The notes: a model not told the origin generated them from the sequence alone. A DNA stretch of 53,895 nucleotides from Vulcanococcus sp. Clear-D1 (GCF_014654725.1 NZ_JACVZV010000018.1:313699-367593); one strand, 5' to 3'. Counted from the stretch's first letter, positions 37,738-49,271 are shown. Made by a program: numbers and translations.

Positions 37738-38355
37738 GTGATCCCCGGCATCGATCTCCACGGTCATCTGTCGGCGTTGCAATCCCCCGCCGGGGCCATC
37801 GCCTTCGTGCCGCTCTATGCCCTCTGGGTAACGCTGCTGCTGCCGGGGGTCTGGGCCTCGATGCTGGCCGGAGCCCTCTACGGCACCTGGTGGGGCAGCC
37901 TGATCGTGTTTGTAGGGGCCTGCCTTGGGGCGGAGGCGGCGTTTCTGCTGGGTCGCACGTGGTTGCGTAGCTGGGCTCAGCAACGCTTGGCGGCGCTGCC
38001 AAAACTGCAGGCCGTGGAGCGAGCCGTGAGCCGTGAGGGCCTGAAGCTGGTGTTGCTCACCCGCCTCTCACCCGCCTTTCCCTTCTCGCTGCTCAACCTC
38101 GCCTATGGCCTCAGCGAGGTGAGCCTGCGCGATTACACGATCGGCTTGATCGGCATCCTGCCGGGCACGATCCTGTTCTGCGGACTTGGCGCGCTGGCGG
38201 GCGACGTGGCTCGCTTCGGCGACGTGCTGAGCGGTGAGGCTGATCCGGCCACCTGGACCCTGCGCATCGTGGGCATCGTTGCCACGGTGGCGGTCGTGTG
38301 GCTCGTGGGTCGGGCGGCCCGCCAGGCGCTTCAGGACGCGGAGCCGCCGGGCTGA
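37738..38355 (+). CDS. TVP38/TMEM64 (DedA-like) membrane protein
   Basis: 205 residues from a GTG, with about five hydrophobic helices. The conserved motif region GALYGTWWGSLIVFVGACLGAEAAFLLGR and RLSPAFPFSLLNLAYGLSEVSLRDY are typical of the VTT domain (SNARE-associated Golgi protein/DedA superfamily). Such proteins are implicated in lipid scrambling or transport. Its 3' end overlaps the small minus-strand gene by 25 bp. Confidence 0.9.
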   Translation: MIPGIDLHGHLSALQSPAGAIAFVPLYALWVTLLLPGVWASMLAGALYGTWWGSLIVFVGACLGAEAAFLLGRTWLRSWAQQRLAALPKLQAVERAVSREGLKLVLLTRLSPAFPFSLLNLAYGLSEVSLRDYTIGLIGILPGTILFCGLGALAGDVARFGDVLSGEADPATWTLRIVGIVATVAVVWLVGRAARQALQDAEPPG

Positions 38356-38543
38356 TTCGGCAGCGGCCAGTCGCGCAAGGCGGCGATCAGCACAAACCAC
38401 CCCAGGCGCAAGCGGGCCAGCGCCCCGCGCCGCGTGGCCAGCTCGGCGTATTTGGCGCGGCCGCATTCGGTTTTGATCCAGCGGTGGATGGCAGGAGATG
38501 TCATCGCAGCGTTGCCCTGGCACCACTCCAGGATGGCGCTCAC
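38331..38543 (-). CDS. Small conserved protein of unknown function
   Basis: 70 residues from a GTG at 38543. Sequence SAILEWCQGNAAMTSPAIHRWIKTECGRAKYAEL has the composition of a folded basic helical domain rather than an antisense shadow, and continues to a hydrophobic segment (LRLGWFVLIAAL). It overlaps the TVP38-like gene tail to tail. Not recognised. Confidence 0.55.
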   Translation of the reverse strand: MSAILEWCQGNAAMTSPAIHRWIKTECGRAKYAELATRRGALARLRLGWFVLIAALRDWPLPNQPGGSAS

Positions 38544-38584
38544 CCGCAGCCGCTGGCAGGATCAAGGCTCTGAGGCCATCCGCC

Positions 38585-38890
38585 ATGGGACGTCGTCTGC
38601 TGCATCGCTGGCTCACCAACGCGGGCGCTCTGGCCGCAACTGCCCTCACCGCCGGTGCCGTGCAGGCCGCTGTGGTGTGCACCGGCCCTGGTTATCCGCC
38701 TGGTTGTGTGGAGGTGGAGGCGGCTCCGGTTCGGGTTTACGGCCGCCCGGTGGCGGCCCCTGGTGGTCCGGTGGTGAATCCCACGCCGGGCGTTGGCTAC
38801 GGCGCCCCTGGTGCTGGTGTTCGTCCGGCGGCTGGCCCGGGGGTGGGCCCCAACGCCGGCGGCCCTGTGAACCGGGCCGGCTTCCGTTGA
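38585..38890 (+). CDS. Small secreted Gly/Pro-rich protein
   Basis: 101 residues from MGRRLLHRW (38585). A Sec signal peptide (LLHRWLTNAGALAATALTAGAVQA) is followed by a short Cys-containing segment (VVCTGPGYPPGC) and a low-complexity tail of Gly, Pro, Ala and Val. It could be an envelope or cell-surface structural protein. An in-frame extension to 38498 has no coding character. Confidence 0.7.
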   Translation: MGRRLLHRWLTNAGALAATALTAGAVQAAVVCTGPGYPPGCVEVEAAPVRVYGRPVAAPGGPVVNPTPGVGYGAPGAGVRPAAGPGVGPNAGGPVNRAGFR

Positions 38891-38910
38891 GCGCCTGCAG
38901 CGGAGCCTGA

Positions 38911-41419
<2,509 letters not shown>

Positions 41420-41499
41420 GGGCGCGCGGAAAGGAGTGGGGGTGATTCTGCAGGACCAGCCAACGGCTGCAGTGGTGCGGGTAACAGCACCAACCGCAG

Positions 41500-42084
41500 G
41501 TGTCAGCCAAACTGCCCCTGCTGCAGTCAGCCCTGAGCGTGCCCCTTGTTCCGCTGCTGCCGCTGTTTCATCGCCTGAACCGCGAGCATTTCGAGGGATC
41601 GCTGGCCAGCCCCGATGGCCAGGCTCTGGTGAACGTGCGCTGGAGTGACGGCCGCATGCGCCGCAGTGCCGGGTTGTACCGCTTCGGGCATGACCGCCAG
41701 GGCCGGCCCATCAGCGAGATCGTGCTGTCGCGGCCGCTGCTGGAGCCCTTGCCCCAGGAGGCCACCCTCAGCACCCTCTGCCACGAAATGATTCACGCCT
41801 GGGTGCACCGGGTGGTGCGGGCCGATGAGGTGCATGGCACCCATTTCCGGGCGCGGATGGCGGCGATCAACGCTGCGCAACAGACGTTTGAGGTGAGCGT
41901 GCGCCACCGCTTCCCGGTGCCCAGCGAACCGGCCCGTTGGTTGGCGTCGTGCCCCAGCTGCGGATTGACCTCGCCCTATCGCCGCCGTCGGCCTGGTGTG
42001 GCCTGCCGCTTGTGCTGCGAGCGCTTCCACGGTGGTCGCTGGCATGCCAGCTGCCAGCTGGTGTTCACGCCAACGGCCGCCTAG
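41500..42084 (+). CDS. SprT-like zinc metalloprotease domain protein
   Basis: 194 residues from GTG. The zinc motif H-E-x-x-H is seen in TLCHEMIHAWVHR with a further His in VHGTHFRARM. A C-terminal zinc ribbon (CPSCG and CRLCCERF) follows. The SprT/Spartan domain family cleaves DNA-protein crosslinks in eukaryotes; the bacterial role is less clear. Diverges from the membrane-anchored protein gene. Confidence 0.85.
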   Translation: MSAKLPLLQSALSVPLVPLLPLFHRLNREHFEGSLASPDGQALVNVRWSDGRMRRSAGLYRFGHDRQGRPISEIVLSRPLLEPLPQEATLSTLCHEMIHAWVHRVVRADEVHGTHFRARMAAINAAQQTFEVSVRHRFPVPSEPARWLASCPSCGLTSPYRRRRPGVACRLCCERFHGGRWHASCQLVFTPTAA

Positions 42085-42093
42085 GTTGCCGCC

Positions 42094-42195
42094 ATGGGCA
42101 CCGCGTTGTGGGCACTGCAGTGGAGCGGGGTGACCATCGCCTTGGTTGGGCTGGCGCGGGAGCGCTGGCTGCGGGCCCGCCGGTTGCAGCGCTGA
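42094..42195 (+). CDS. Possible 33-aa small membrane protein
   Basis: ATG 42094 to TGA 42195. A hydrophobic stretch (ALWALQWSGVTIALVGLA) is followed by a basic tail (RERWLRARRLQR), the design of a one-helix membrane protein. It starts 9 bp after the SprT-like gene. No homologue is known to me. Confidence 0.35.
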   Translation: MGTALWALQWSGVTIALVGLARERWLRARRLQR

Positions 42196-42226
42196 TCGCC
42201 CCGGGCGGCGCCTCTAGCCTGGCGTG

Positions 42227-42796
42227 ATGGTGGATGCCTACAACGACTGGCGTGATGAGCGCCCCGATGACCGCACCGAGCGCCGTGGCGCCCGCCGGGT
42301 TGAGCCCCGCAACGAACCGCGCCTTGAGCAGCGCCTCGATCAGTGGGTTTCCGCCGGCCGGCAGCTGGTGGATGGCGTCTCCGGTGCACGGCCCGGCTCA
42401 CGGCCGGGGGGGCGCGCCAGCGGTCTGAAGCTCGACCACCTCGGCCGCTGGGTGGAAGACAAGCTCGATTGGCTCTTGGAAGACGAGGAGGGCTGGCGTG
42501 AATCCTGGGAACAGCCCCAGCCCAGGCCGTCATCCAAATCGCAACCGCGTCCGACGCGGCGCGAACCGCTCCAGGCGATCTCCCGCCGGCAGCCTGCCCG
42601 CCCCGAACCAGTGCTCGAACGCGCGTCCGCGGCGGTTGACGGGGAGGGCTGGCCGGATGACGACAGCTTCAGCGTCAGCCGCTGGCAGCGCCGCGATTCG
42701 GGTGTTGGGGCTTCCTTTGATCAGCCCGTCGAGCCCGCACCGCGGGTTCAGAGCAGCCGTGCTGTGCCGCGCTCGTCGCGCCGCCGTTCCGGCTGA
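42227..42796 (+). CDS. Arg-rich, largely disordered protein of unknown function
   Basis: 189 residues from ATG 42227 (a GTG just before is possible). Highly charged, with a helical core GLKLDHLGRWVEDKLDWLLEDEEGW at the centre and disordered Arg/Pro/Ser-rich flanks. The plain composition suggests nucleic-acid or membrane interaction. The 3' end overlaps the convergent gene by 49 bp. I recall similar proteins in picocyanobacteria. Confidence 0.6.
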   Translation: MVDAYNDWRDERPDDRTERRGARRVEPRNEPRLEQRLDQWVSAGRQLVDGVSGARPGSRPGGRASGLKLDHLGRWVEDKLDWLLEDEEGWRESWEQPQPRPSSKSQPRPTRREPLQAISRRQPARPEPVLERASAAVDGEGWPDDDSFSVSRWQRRDSGVGASFDQPVEPAPRVQSSRAVPRSSRRRSG

Positions 42797-43272
42797 TGGT
42801 GATGGCGGGCGTGGCCGCGCTCGGCCACTTGAAAGCTGCAGCCGATGTGGCGCAGTTCCGCGTTCACCGGTTCCACTAGCTCACCGGGCAGGTCTGCGGC
42901 CATGTCAGCGGCGCTGGTGCTGATCGAGGGTGAGCCTTCGGTGAGGGCGCTGAGCAACTCGGCCCATTGCTGCACCAGGGTGGTGCGCTCGATGGGCTCG
43001 AGCCCCGCCCGTTGGAACACGGCCTGGCAATGGCTGCGATGCCACTGCGTGGGTCCATGGGCATGGGGTTGATGGCCCCGGATGGCACAACCGCTGCGCA
43101 AGGCATGGCGGCTGGGTTGGCCGCTCGCATCGCGCAGGCCCGCTTCGCTGAGCAGGCGTCCGCAATGCACAGCTGAGATGCCGTAGATGCGCCCCAGGTC
43201 GGTGAGGGACAGCCATTGGGGTTCGCTTGCCGCCGATGGCGGCGGCTGGCTGCCGCGGATCAGATGAAGCAT
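42748..43272 (-). CDS. Conserved protein with an HTH-like N-terminus
   Basis: 174 residues. Residues 20-50 (WLSLTDLGRIYGISAVHCGRLLSEAGLR) look like a helix-turn-helix that reads D-L-G-x-x-Y-G-I. Two His/Cys clusters follow (CAIRGHQPHAHGPTQWHRSHC), perhaps a metal site. The last about 16 residues are antisense to the neighbouring gene and low in complexity. Its ATG lies inside a hairpin (43269-43297). Confidence 0.6.
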   Translation of the reverse strand: MLHLIRGSQPPPSAASEPQWLSLTDLGRIYGISAVHCGRLLSEAGLRDASGQPSRHALRSGCAIRGHQPHAHGPTQWHRSHCQAVFQRAGLEPIERTTLVQQWAELLSALTEGSPSISTSAADMAADLPGELVEPVNAELRHIGCSFQVAERGHARHHHQPERRRDERGTARLL

Positions 43273-43297
43273 GGGTCCTTGAGAAGTAAACCCATGC
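43269..43297 (-). promoter_or_regulatory. Hairpin enclosing the RBS and start codon of the 43272 gene
   Basis: On the minus strand GCATGGGT (43297-43290) and ACCCATGC (43276-43269) are perfect 8-bp arms around a 13-nt loop. The downstream arm contains the ATG, and the loop holds AAGGA, a Shine-Dalgarno-like sequence 3 nt before it. In RNA this would hide the start codon. Confidence 0.5.
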
Positions 43298-43368
43298 TCG
43301 GTGGATCACATACCCGCGCAACCTGTCAAGTTGTTTTTGTAGCCACTCGTAGCCTTTGTTGGGAAACG

Positions 43369-43971
43369 TTATGAAGGTGTGTGTTGCGCTGGCCCCAGCC
43401 AACGCTCGAGTTCCGGTGAGAACACCTCGCGGATCACGGTGAGTTCGCGCCCTCCCCGGAAAAAGCGGTAGTGGCGGCTCCAGTAGGGCCCTGGGCGGCC
43501 GAAGCCCGCCACGAGCGCCGGAGCCTCCACAAGTGCCAGGCCATCCACTTCGCGATAGAGCTCGGCCCGTTTGGCGGTGAGGCTTCGCCAGATCGGCTGG
43601 TTGCGTTCCTGAAGGTGGCGCTCGGCTTCAGCCTGGTTCCACCAGCTCTCCGCCCAGGCCAGGGTCTTGTCGCCGCAGCGCAGCCACACCTGGCGGCGGA
43701 GCAAGGGCAGATCCAGCTCGCTCACTTCCTTTGGGGCCTCATGGGCGAGGTCGGCATCAGCCTCCATGGCAATCACCTCCACGTCCACCGCCACACCGGT
43801 GAGTGATTGGAGGTGACGGGTGGGGCTGCCGTCCCCCAGGAGCAGCAGCCGCCAGGGGCCGCTCAGCACGCTGGGATCCCCTTCGCGCTCGCCGCACAGC
43901 CCAGCGGCGACGGCCTCAGGGGCTGCCTGCCATAACGGAATCGGGGACGGCCAGAGCTCAGAGGGGGGCAT
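43369..43971 (-). CDS. Chorismate lyase-like protein (UbiC/DUF98)
   Basis: 200 residues. Conserved UbiC-like regions are LPLLRRQVWLRCGDKTLAWAESWWN and the C-terminal WSRHYRFFRGGRELTVIREVFSPEL; both Arg and Glu of the active-site region are present. In cyanobacteria this enzyme makes 4-hydroxybenzoate from chorismate, the precursor of the plastoquinone head group. Lies 29 bp downstream of the PilP-like gene. Confidence 0.85.
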   Translation of the reverse strand: MPPSELWPSPIPLWQAAPEAVAAGLCGEREGDPSVLSGPWRLLLLGDGSPTRHLQSLTGVAVDVEVIAMEADADLAHEAPKEVSELDLPLLRRQVWLRCGDKTLAWAESWWNQAEAERHLQERNQPIWRSLTAKRAELYREVDGLALVEAPALVAGFGRPGPYWSRHYRFFRGGRELTVIREVFSPELERWLGPAQHTPS

Positions 43972-44000
43972 CGGCGCAGGGTTGAGGACCCGCCGGCCCC

Positions 44001-44786
44001 CTAGAAACCACTGCTGATGCTGACGCGGCGGCTGGCTCCACCGCGTTCGATCACGGCGCTATCGCCGCTGGTGGACACCAGCTTCCAGCCGCTGCCGCCG
44101 ATCATTTCGCCCACCAGCGCATTGGTGGAGCTGCCGCCGAGCTGGAAGATCGCGGAGCCTGGTTTGCCCGGGATCTGCACCACCCCTAGGAGTTCGGGTG
44201 TTGCCGCAGCGGCGCTGGCGGGTGCTGCAGCACTGGCCGTGGCCGGAGGTGCTGGTGCCTGCAGGGTGCCGTTGAGGGGAACCTGCAGCGGCGCTACGGC
44301 GGTGGGAGATCCCCCTTCCAGCTGGCCGAGTTCCTCAATCCAGGGTTCGCTCGGCGGTGGAGGCGGCAGGCCGTCGCCGGTGGGGTTGGGCGCCGCTGCA
44401 TCCGTGATGGTGGGTGCGCTCTCGAGGCTGCGGATGCCTTCCAGCAGGCGCAGATTGCGCTCCTGGCGCAGGTCGTTGCGGGCTTCGCTCCAGCCGTACC
44501 AGAGCCCCATGCTCCCCAGCAGGACGAAGCCGGCAAAGGCGGTCGCGGCCAGTTGCCAGGGCCGCAGTTGCTGCCCTGGCCAGCGCCAGCGCGCTTCGCG
44601 CACCTCCACCTCGATCGGCTCCTGCTCTACCGCGCTGGGTGGCTGTGGCTGAGTGGGCGCGCTGCGCTGGCTATGGAGGGGAGCTGTACTGGTGCGGCCG
44701 GCGTTCTCAAACACCCGATCCATCACCTGCTCCGCCTTGAGCTCCCAGTAGGCCCGTGAGGTGTGGGTGGGACGAGACGGGCTCAA
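44001..44786 (-). CDS. Single-pass protein with PilP/GspC-like C-terminal domain
   Basis: 261 residues. The conserved N-terminus (SRAYWELKAEQVMDRVFENA) is cytoplasmic, a hydrophobic helix (LAATAFAGFVLLGSMGLWYG) follows at about 78-97, then an Ala/Pro-rich linker. The last about 60 residues (LLGVVQIPGKPGSAIFQLGGSS...WKLVSTSGDSAVIERGG) have the beta pattern of the PilP/GspC periplasmic homology domain. A link to pilus or secretion assembly is inferred; no pil gene is nearby. Confidence 0.75.
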   Translation of the reverse strand: MSPSRPTHTSRAYWELKAEQVMDRVFENAGRTSTAPLHSQRSAPTQPQPPSAVEQEPIEVEVREARWRWPGQQLRPWQLAATAFAGFVLLGSMGLWYGWSEARNDLRQERNLRLLEGIRSLESAPTITDAAAPNPTGDGLPPPPPSEPWIEELGQLEGGSPTAVAPLQVPLNGTLQAPAPPATASAAAPASAAAATPELLGVVQIPGKPGSAIFQLGGSSTNALVGEMIGGSGWKLVSTSGDSAVIERGGASRRVSISSGF

Positions 44787-44865
44787 GGCTTTGGGTTGGA
44801 TCTGTACAAGCAGTCCGGAATCGCAGCGTCAGGACAGGGTGACGCGTTGAGCTGTGAGCCGCACC

Positions 44866-46797
44866 TTATCGATCCTGGCCGCTGTTGACGAGCTTCTGGC
44901 GCCGCGCTTCCAGCTCCAGCCACAGCATCAGAGCGGTCACATCGGCGGGGCTCACCCCCGGTACCCGCGAGGCTTGCCCGAGATTCACCGGTTGCACCGC
45001 GGCGAGCTTCTCGCGGGCTTCGCGCGAGAGGGTGCCGATGGCGGCGTAATCGATGCCTGCGGGAATCGCTTTGTGCTCCTGCTTCTTCACCTGATCGATC
45101 TGTTGCTGCTGGCGGGCCAGGTAGCCGCTGTATTTGATGTCGATCTCGGCGCCCTCGCGCACGTCGATCGGTAAGTCGGCAGCGGCCAGGCCATGGCGCA
45201 CCAGATCGGCACTGTGGAATCCGGGACGGCGCAGCAGGTCCGCCAGGGTGATCGAGCCCTTGATCGCGGCGCCCGTCTGCGCCACCACGGCGTCGGCAGC
45301 TGGATCGCTCACCTTGAGCCGCACCGTTTCGAGGCGCTGGGTTTCAGCGGCAATCGCCTCCTGTTTGCGGGTGTAGATCTCCCAGCGGCGATCGTCGATC
45401 AGGCCGAGCTCACGGCCCAGGGGCGTGAGCCGCCGGTCGGCGTTGTCGCCCCGCAGCACCAGCCGGTATTCGCTGCGGCTGGTGAGCACCCGGTAGGGCT
45501 CCCGTAGGTCTTTGGTGATCAGGTCGTCGATCATCGTGCCGATGTAGCTGCCTTCCCGGGGGAAGTGCACCGGCTCCTGGCCGCGCAGCTGGCGCACCGC
45601 GTTGAGGCCCGCCACCAAACCCTGAGCCGCGGCTTCCTCATAGCCGGTGGTGCCGTTGAGCTGGCCGGCGGAATACAGCCCCTGCACCCGCTTGGTTTCC
45701 AGCGATGGCCTGAGCTGGGTGGCGGGCAGGTAGTCGTAGTCCACGGCGTAGGCGGGGCGCAGCATCACGCACTGCTCCAGGCCGGGCAGAGTGCGCAGCA
45801 GCTCCAGCTGCAGCCGCTCCGGCAGGCCGGTGGAGAAGCCCTGCACGTAGATCTCCGGGGTGTCGCGCCCCTCCGGCTCCAGGAAGATTTGGTGCGACTC
45901 TTTGTCGGCGAAGCGCACGATCTTGTCTTCGATCGAGGGGCAATAGCGCGGGCCTTTGCTGTCGATGAAGCCGCCGTAGATCGGCGTGAGGTGCAGGTTG
46001 TCGCGGATCAGCTGGTGGGTGGCCGCGGTGGTGCGGGTGATGTGGCAGCTCATCGGCTCGCCGCTCACCCAGCTGGCGGGGTCGAAGGAGAAGTAGCGCT
46101 CGTGGGCATCGCTGGGTTGTTCCTCCAGTTGATCGAGGGCGATGCTGCGCCGATCCACCCGGGCGGGGGTGCCGGTTTTGAGGCGCCCCATCTGGAAGCC
46201 CAGAGCTTCGAGGGCTTCGGTGAGGCCTTCGGCGGCCTGTTCACCGGCGCGCCCAGCACTCATCGATTGGTTGCCCACCCAGATCTGGCCGCCCAGGAAG
46301 GTGCCGGCGGTGAGGATCACGGCGCTGGCGCTGTAAGTGCTGCCGAAGTAGGTGCGCACGCCGGCGATGCGGGCGTCATCGCCGGGCGTTCCCTCCAGCT
46401 CGAGGCCCGTCACCATCGCCTCGCGCAGGGCCAGGTTGGGGGTGTGCTGCAGCAGCTGCAGCATCTGGCGGGCATATTGGCGCTTGTCGGTCTGGGCGCG
46501 CAGGGCCCACACAGCCGGGCCGCGGCTGGCGTTGAGGATGCGCTTCTGCAGGGCGGTGGCATCGGCCAGGCGGCCGATCACGCCGCCGAGGGCGTCCACC
46601 TCATGCACCAGTTGGCTCTTGGCCGGACCGCCCACAGCGGGGTTGCAGGGTTGCCAGGCGATCCGGTCGAGGTTGAGCGAAAAGAGAGCTGTGGAGCAGC
46701 CCAGCCGCGCCGCCGTGATCGCCGCCTCACAGCCAGCATGGCCCCCCCCCACGACGATCACGTCGAAGTGCTCGGTGGGCGGGGTTGAAAACGGCAT
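44866..46797 (-). CDS. mnmG: tRNA uridine 5-carboxymethylaminomethyl modification enzyme
   Basis: With MnmE it makes the cmnm5 modification at U34 of certain tRNAs. 643 residues. The FAD motif [12 protein letters not shown] is at the N-terminus, with AGTFLGG, the second dinucleotide region and the C-terminal GidA-associated helical domain ([20 protein letters not shown]). The gene holds a run of nine G (46742-46750) within the codons of the FAD motif. Confidence 0.98.
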   Translation of the reverse strand: MPFSTPPTEHFDVIVVGGGHAGCEAAITAARLGCSTALFSLNLDRIAWQPCNPAVGGPAKSQLVHEVDALGGVIGRLADATALQKRILNASRGPAVWALRAQTDKRQYARQMLQLLQHTPNLALREAMVTGLELEGTPGDDARIAGVRTYFGSTYSASAVILTAGTFLGGQIWVGNQSMSAGRAGEQAAEGLTEALEALGFQMGRLKTGTPARVDRRSIALDQLEEQPSDAHERYFSFDPASWVSGEPMSCHITRTTAATHQLIRDNLHLTPIYGGFIDSKGPRYCPSIEDKIVRFADKESHQIFLEPEGRDTPEIYVQGFSTGLPERLQLELLRTLPGLEQCVMLRPAYAVDYDYLPATQLRPSLETKRVQGLYSAGQLNGTTGYEEAAAQGLVAGLNAVRQLRGQEPVHFPREGSYIGTMIDDLITKDLREPYRVLTSRSEYRLVLRGDNADRRLTPLGRELGLIDDRRWEIYTRKQEAIAAETQRLETVRLKVSDPAADAVVAQTGAAIKGSITLADLLRRPGFHSADLVRHGLAAADLPIDVREGAEIDIKYSGYLARQQQQIDQVKKQEHKAIPAGIDYAAIGTLSREAREKLAAVQPVNLGQASRVPGVSPADVTALMLWLELEARRQKLVNSGQDR

Positions 46798-46823
46798 GAG
46801 CTGATTCTTAATGCTCGTGGGGA

Positions 46824-47252
46824 TCAGCCGAGCGCGACGCGCTGGAAGGGTTCGCGGCGGAAGCGTCGGTAGATCTCGAAGTCGCTGTCGAGCGTCAGGA
46901 TCTCAGCGATGTCCAACCGCTCGGACAGGCAGATCAGCGTGAGATCAGCAAAATCGCCGGGCAGGTCGGCGTAGCGCTCGTTCAGCTCCGCCACCCGGGC
47001 GTAGTCCTCGGATAGCAGAGGAGTGGATGCAATGCCGCCGCCACTCACGGCGCGCAGCAAGTGGTTCTGAGCGGTCAAAACCCTGGCATCCCCGGGGTCG
47101 CCCAGCAGCCAGAGCACTTCGGCCACGCAGATCGGCGAGGTGATCAGCTGAGCGGCGGTCTGATCGAAGAACGCCACGACCGCCTCATGCAGGGGCTCGC
47201 GCTCCTGGTAGTAGCTCAGCAGCACGCCTGAATCCACCAGGATTCGCCTCAT
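46824..47252 (-). CDS. vapC: PIN-domain toxin (VapC-type)
   Basis: 142 residues. The acidic PIN residues are visible: Asp7 (RILVDSGVL), a Glu in CVAEVLWLL, and Asp residues in [15 protein letters not shown] and [12 protein letters not shown]. Such proteins are RNases. The gene lies 5 bp after the RHH protein gene on the same strand, as in VapBC modules. The order antitoxin-toxin fits. Confidence 0.85.
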   Translation of the reverse strand: MRRILVDSGVLLSYYQEREPLHEAVVAFFDQTAAQLITSPICVAEVLWLLGDPGDARVLTAQNHLLRAVSGGGIASTPLLSEDYARVAELNERYADLPGDFADLTLICLSERLDIAEILTLDSDFEIYRRFRREPFQRVALG

Positions 47253-47257
47253 GGCTT

Positions 47258-47509
47258 CTATTTCCTGGCGAGGCGTTCCATCAGTAACCGGCGCCGCAGC
47301 GGCCGCTCGGCTCCGCCCTTGGGCAGGGTGTTGAGGAAGTGGCTGGGGTGGCCGCCGATCCGTTCGGTGATCGAGGGAGCGCTCTGGAGCTGCTGCCAGC
47401 GTTGGCGAATCAGTTCGCGCACCAGTGCGCTTTTGTCCTGGCCGGTGTCGGCTACTAGCTCATCCAGGCAGTGCTGGGTTTCGGGATCAAGCCGGACCGT
47501 GAGCGCCAT
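47258..47509 (-). CDS. vapB: Ribbon-helix-helix antitoxin (VapB/CopG-type)
   Basis: 83 residues. The N-terminal strand LTVRLDPETQHCLDEL and the helices after it (DKSALVRELIRQRWQQL) are a CopG/RHH fold. The C-terminal part (PSHFLNTLPKGGAERPLRRRL) is probably the toxin-wrapping region. It would repress its own operon together with the PIN protein. Confidence 0.85.
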   Translation of the reverse strand: MALTVRLDPETQHCLDELVADTGQDKSALVRELIRQRWQQLQSAPSITERIGGHPSHFLNTLPKGGAERPLRRRLLMERLARK

Positions 47510-47579
47510 GGCTCGAAAAGGTGGGCGTATTACGGATTGACCTCACTGTAATGCGACTGGTCGGCTCAGCCGCTCTGTG

Positions 47580-47771
47580 TCAGTCGTCGCTCAGATCAGT
47601 CCAGCAGCTCAGGTTGGCCTGGCTCACCAGCTCTTCCCCTGCGGCCAGTTCGCGATCGATCCGTTGTTGCAGCTGTTGCCGTTCACAGAGCAACTGCCGT
47701 TGTAACCGTCTGAGCGCTTCGTTCACCGCCTGCCCCAGCGGCAATCGGACTGTGATGCTTGATTCGTCCAT
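47580..47771 (-). CDS. Small coiled-coil protein of unknown function
   Basis: 63 residues from MDESSITVRL (47771). A short strand (SITVRLPLGQ) is followed by a long Arg/Gln-rich helix (VNEALRRLQRQLLCERQQLQQRIDREL). An antitoxin-like role is conceivable from shape, but the frame has no toxin partner next to it; it lies between the VapBC-type genes and dnaB. Confidence 0.5.
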   Translation of the reverse strand: MDESSITVRLPLGQAVNEALRRLQRQLLCERQQLQQRIDRELAAGEELVSQANLSCWTDLSDD

Positions 47772-47784
47772 CTCCCGTCTCGGG

Positions 47785-49203
47785 TTAAAGCGCCGCCAGA
47801 TTGCGGAAGCGGGTGAACTGCGGCTCAAACAGCAGCTTCACCGTGCCCACCGGGCCGTTGCGGTGCTTGGTCACGATGATTTCGGTGATGCCGCGATCAG
47901 GGGTATCGGGGTTGTAGTACTCGTCGCGGTAGATCATCAGCACCAGGTCGGCGTCCTGCTCGATCGAGCCCGATTCCCGCAGGTCGGAGAGCATCGGCCG
48001 CTTGTTGGTGCGGGCCTCCACGCCCCGGCTGAGCTGGGAGAGGGCAATCACCGGCACGTTGAGTTCGCGGGCCATCTGCTTGAGGCCGCGGGTGATGCGT
48101 GAGAGCTCCTGCACGCGGTTGTCGGAGCCGCCGCCTTCCATCAGCTGCAGGTAGTCGATCACCACCAGCCCCAGCTCTTTGCCGGATTCGGCCATCAGGC
48201 GCCGGCAGAGCGAGCGCATCTCGAGCACACCGGCGTTGGGTTTGTCGTCGATGTAGATCGGCATCTGGCCAAGGGTGCTGATGCCCTGGCCGAGCAGCGG
48301 CCATTCCTCCGGTTGCAGCCGTCCCGTGCGCAGGCGGCCGCTTTCGATCCCCACCTCCATGGCCAGCAGGCGGTAGGTGAGCTGCTCTTTGCTCATCTCC
48401 AGGGAGAACACGCACACCGGCAGCTGGTGGAGCTGAGCCACGTTCTTGGCCAGGTTGAGCGTGATCGCGGTTTTGCCCATGGCAGGGCGGCCGGCAATGA
48501 TGATCAGGTCGCTGCGCTGCAGGCCCTGGGTCATCGCATCAAGGTCGTAGAAGTTCACCGGGATGCCCGCCACGGCGGTGCCTAACGAGCGGCTCTCGAT
48601 CTCGTTGAAGGTGGCGGTGAGGATCTCGGCGGTGGGGGTGAGGCCGACACTCGGCTTCTCCTGGCTGATCGCGAAGATCTTCTGCTCCGCCTCATCGAGC
48701 ACCTGCTCCATCGGCTTGCTCTGATCGAAGCCCAGCTGGATCACCTCGTTGCCCGAGCGGATCAGCTGGCGGCGGAGGAACTTGTCCATCACCAGGCGCG
48801 CCACCTGGTCGATCGAGGCGGTGGAAAGGGTGCGCTCCACGAGCTCCACCAGCCGGCCGCTGCCGCCAACCTTCTCCAGGGCACCGGTATCCGCCAGCCA
48901 GGCGGTCATGGCGGTGAGGTCGGTGGGTTTTCCCTGGCCGTGCAGCATCAGGGCTGTGCGATAGATCTCGCGGTGGGCCGTGAGATAGAAGGCCTCGGGC
49001 TGCAGCACATCCGCCACCCGGCCGATGGCGTCGGGATCCAGCAGGATGCCGCCCAGCACCGCTTCCTCGGCTTCGAGGTTTTGCGGCGGCACGCCATCCG
49101 GCATCGCCTCGAAGCTGGCCTCGTCGCGGGGCCGCCCCCGTGAGCCCGGCCGGCGGCCCTGACCCTCCTCGGGATCGAGGTTGCTGAGGGGAACGCTCAC
49201 CAT
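47785..49203 (-). CDS. dnaB: Replicative DNA helicase
   Basis: 472 residues. An N-terminal helical domain (PQNLEAEEAVLGGILLDPDAI) leads into the RecA-type C-terminal domain with Walker A AGRPAMGKTAITL, Walker B LGLVVIDYLQLM and the conserved SRGVEARTNKRPMLSDLRESGSIEQDADLV. No intein is present. It follows rplI on the same strand, the usual bacterial pairing, but with a terminator between. Confidence 0.98.
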   Translation of the reverse strand: MVSVPLSNLDPEEGQGRRPGSRGRPRDEASFEAMPDGVPPQNLEAEEAVLGGILLDPDAIGRVADVLQPEAFYLTAHREIYRTALMLHGQGKPTDLTAMTAWLADTGALEKVGGSGRLVELVERTLSTASIDQVARLVMDKFLRRQLIRSGNEVIQLGFDQSKPMEQVLDEAEQKIFAISQEKPSVGLTPTAEILTATFNEIESRSLGTAVAGIPVNFYDLDAMTQGLQRSDLIIIAGRPAMGKTAITLNLAKNVAQLHQLPVCVFSLEMSKEQLTYRLLAMEVGIESGRLRTGRLQPEEWPLLGQGISTLGQMPIYIDDKPNAGVLEMRSLCRRLMAESGKELGLVVIDYLQLMEGGGSDNRVQELSRITRGLKQMARELNVPVIALSQLSRGVEARTNKRPMLSDLRESGSIEQDADLVLMIYRDEYYNPDTPDRGITEIIVTKHRNGPVGTVKLLFEPQFTRFRNLAAL

Positions 49204-49238
49204 GGCCGGGGTGCTGCCGAAGAGGGGTGGTATGGAAC

Positions 49239-49271
49239 AAAAAACCGCCAGACCCTGTAGGGCCTGACGGC
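49239..49271 (-). terminator. Rho-independent terminator after rplI
   Basis: On the minus strand GCCGTCAG (49270-49263) pairs with CTGGCGGT (49252-49245, with G-T pairs) around GCCCTACAGGGT, itself able to pair, and runs into six T (49244-49239). It lies between the rplI stop (49334) and the dnaB start (49203), so dnaB would need read-through or its own promoter. Confidence 0.8.
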
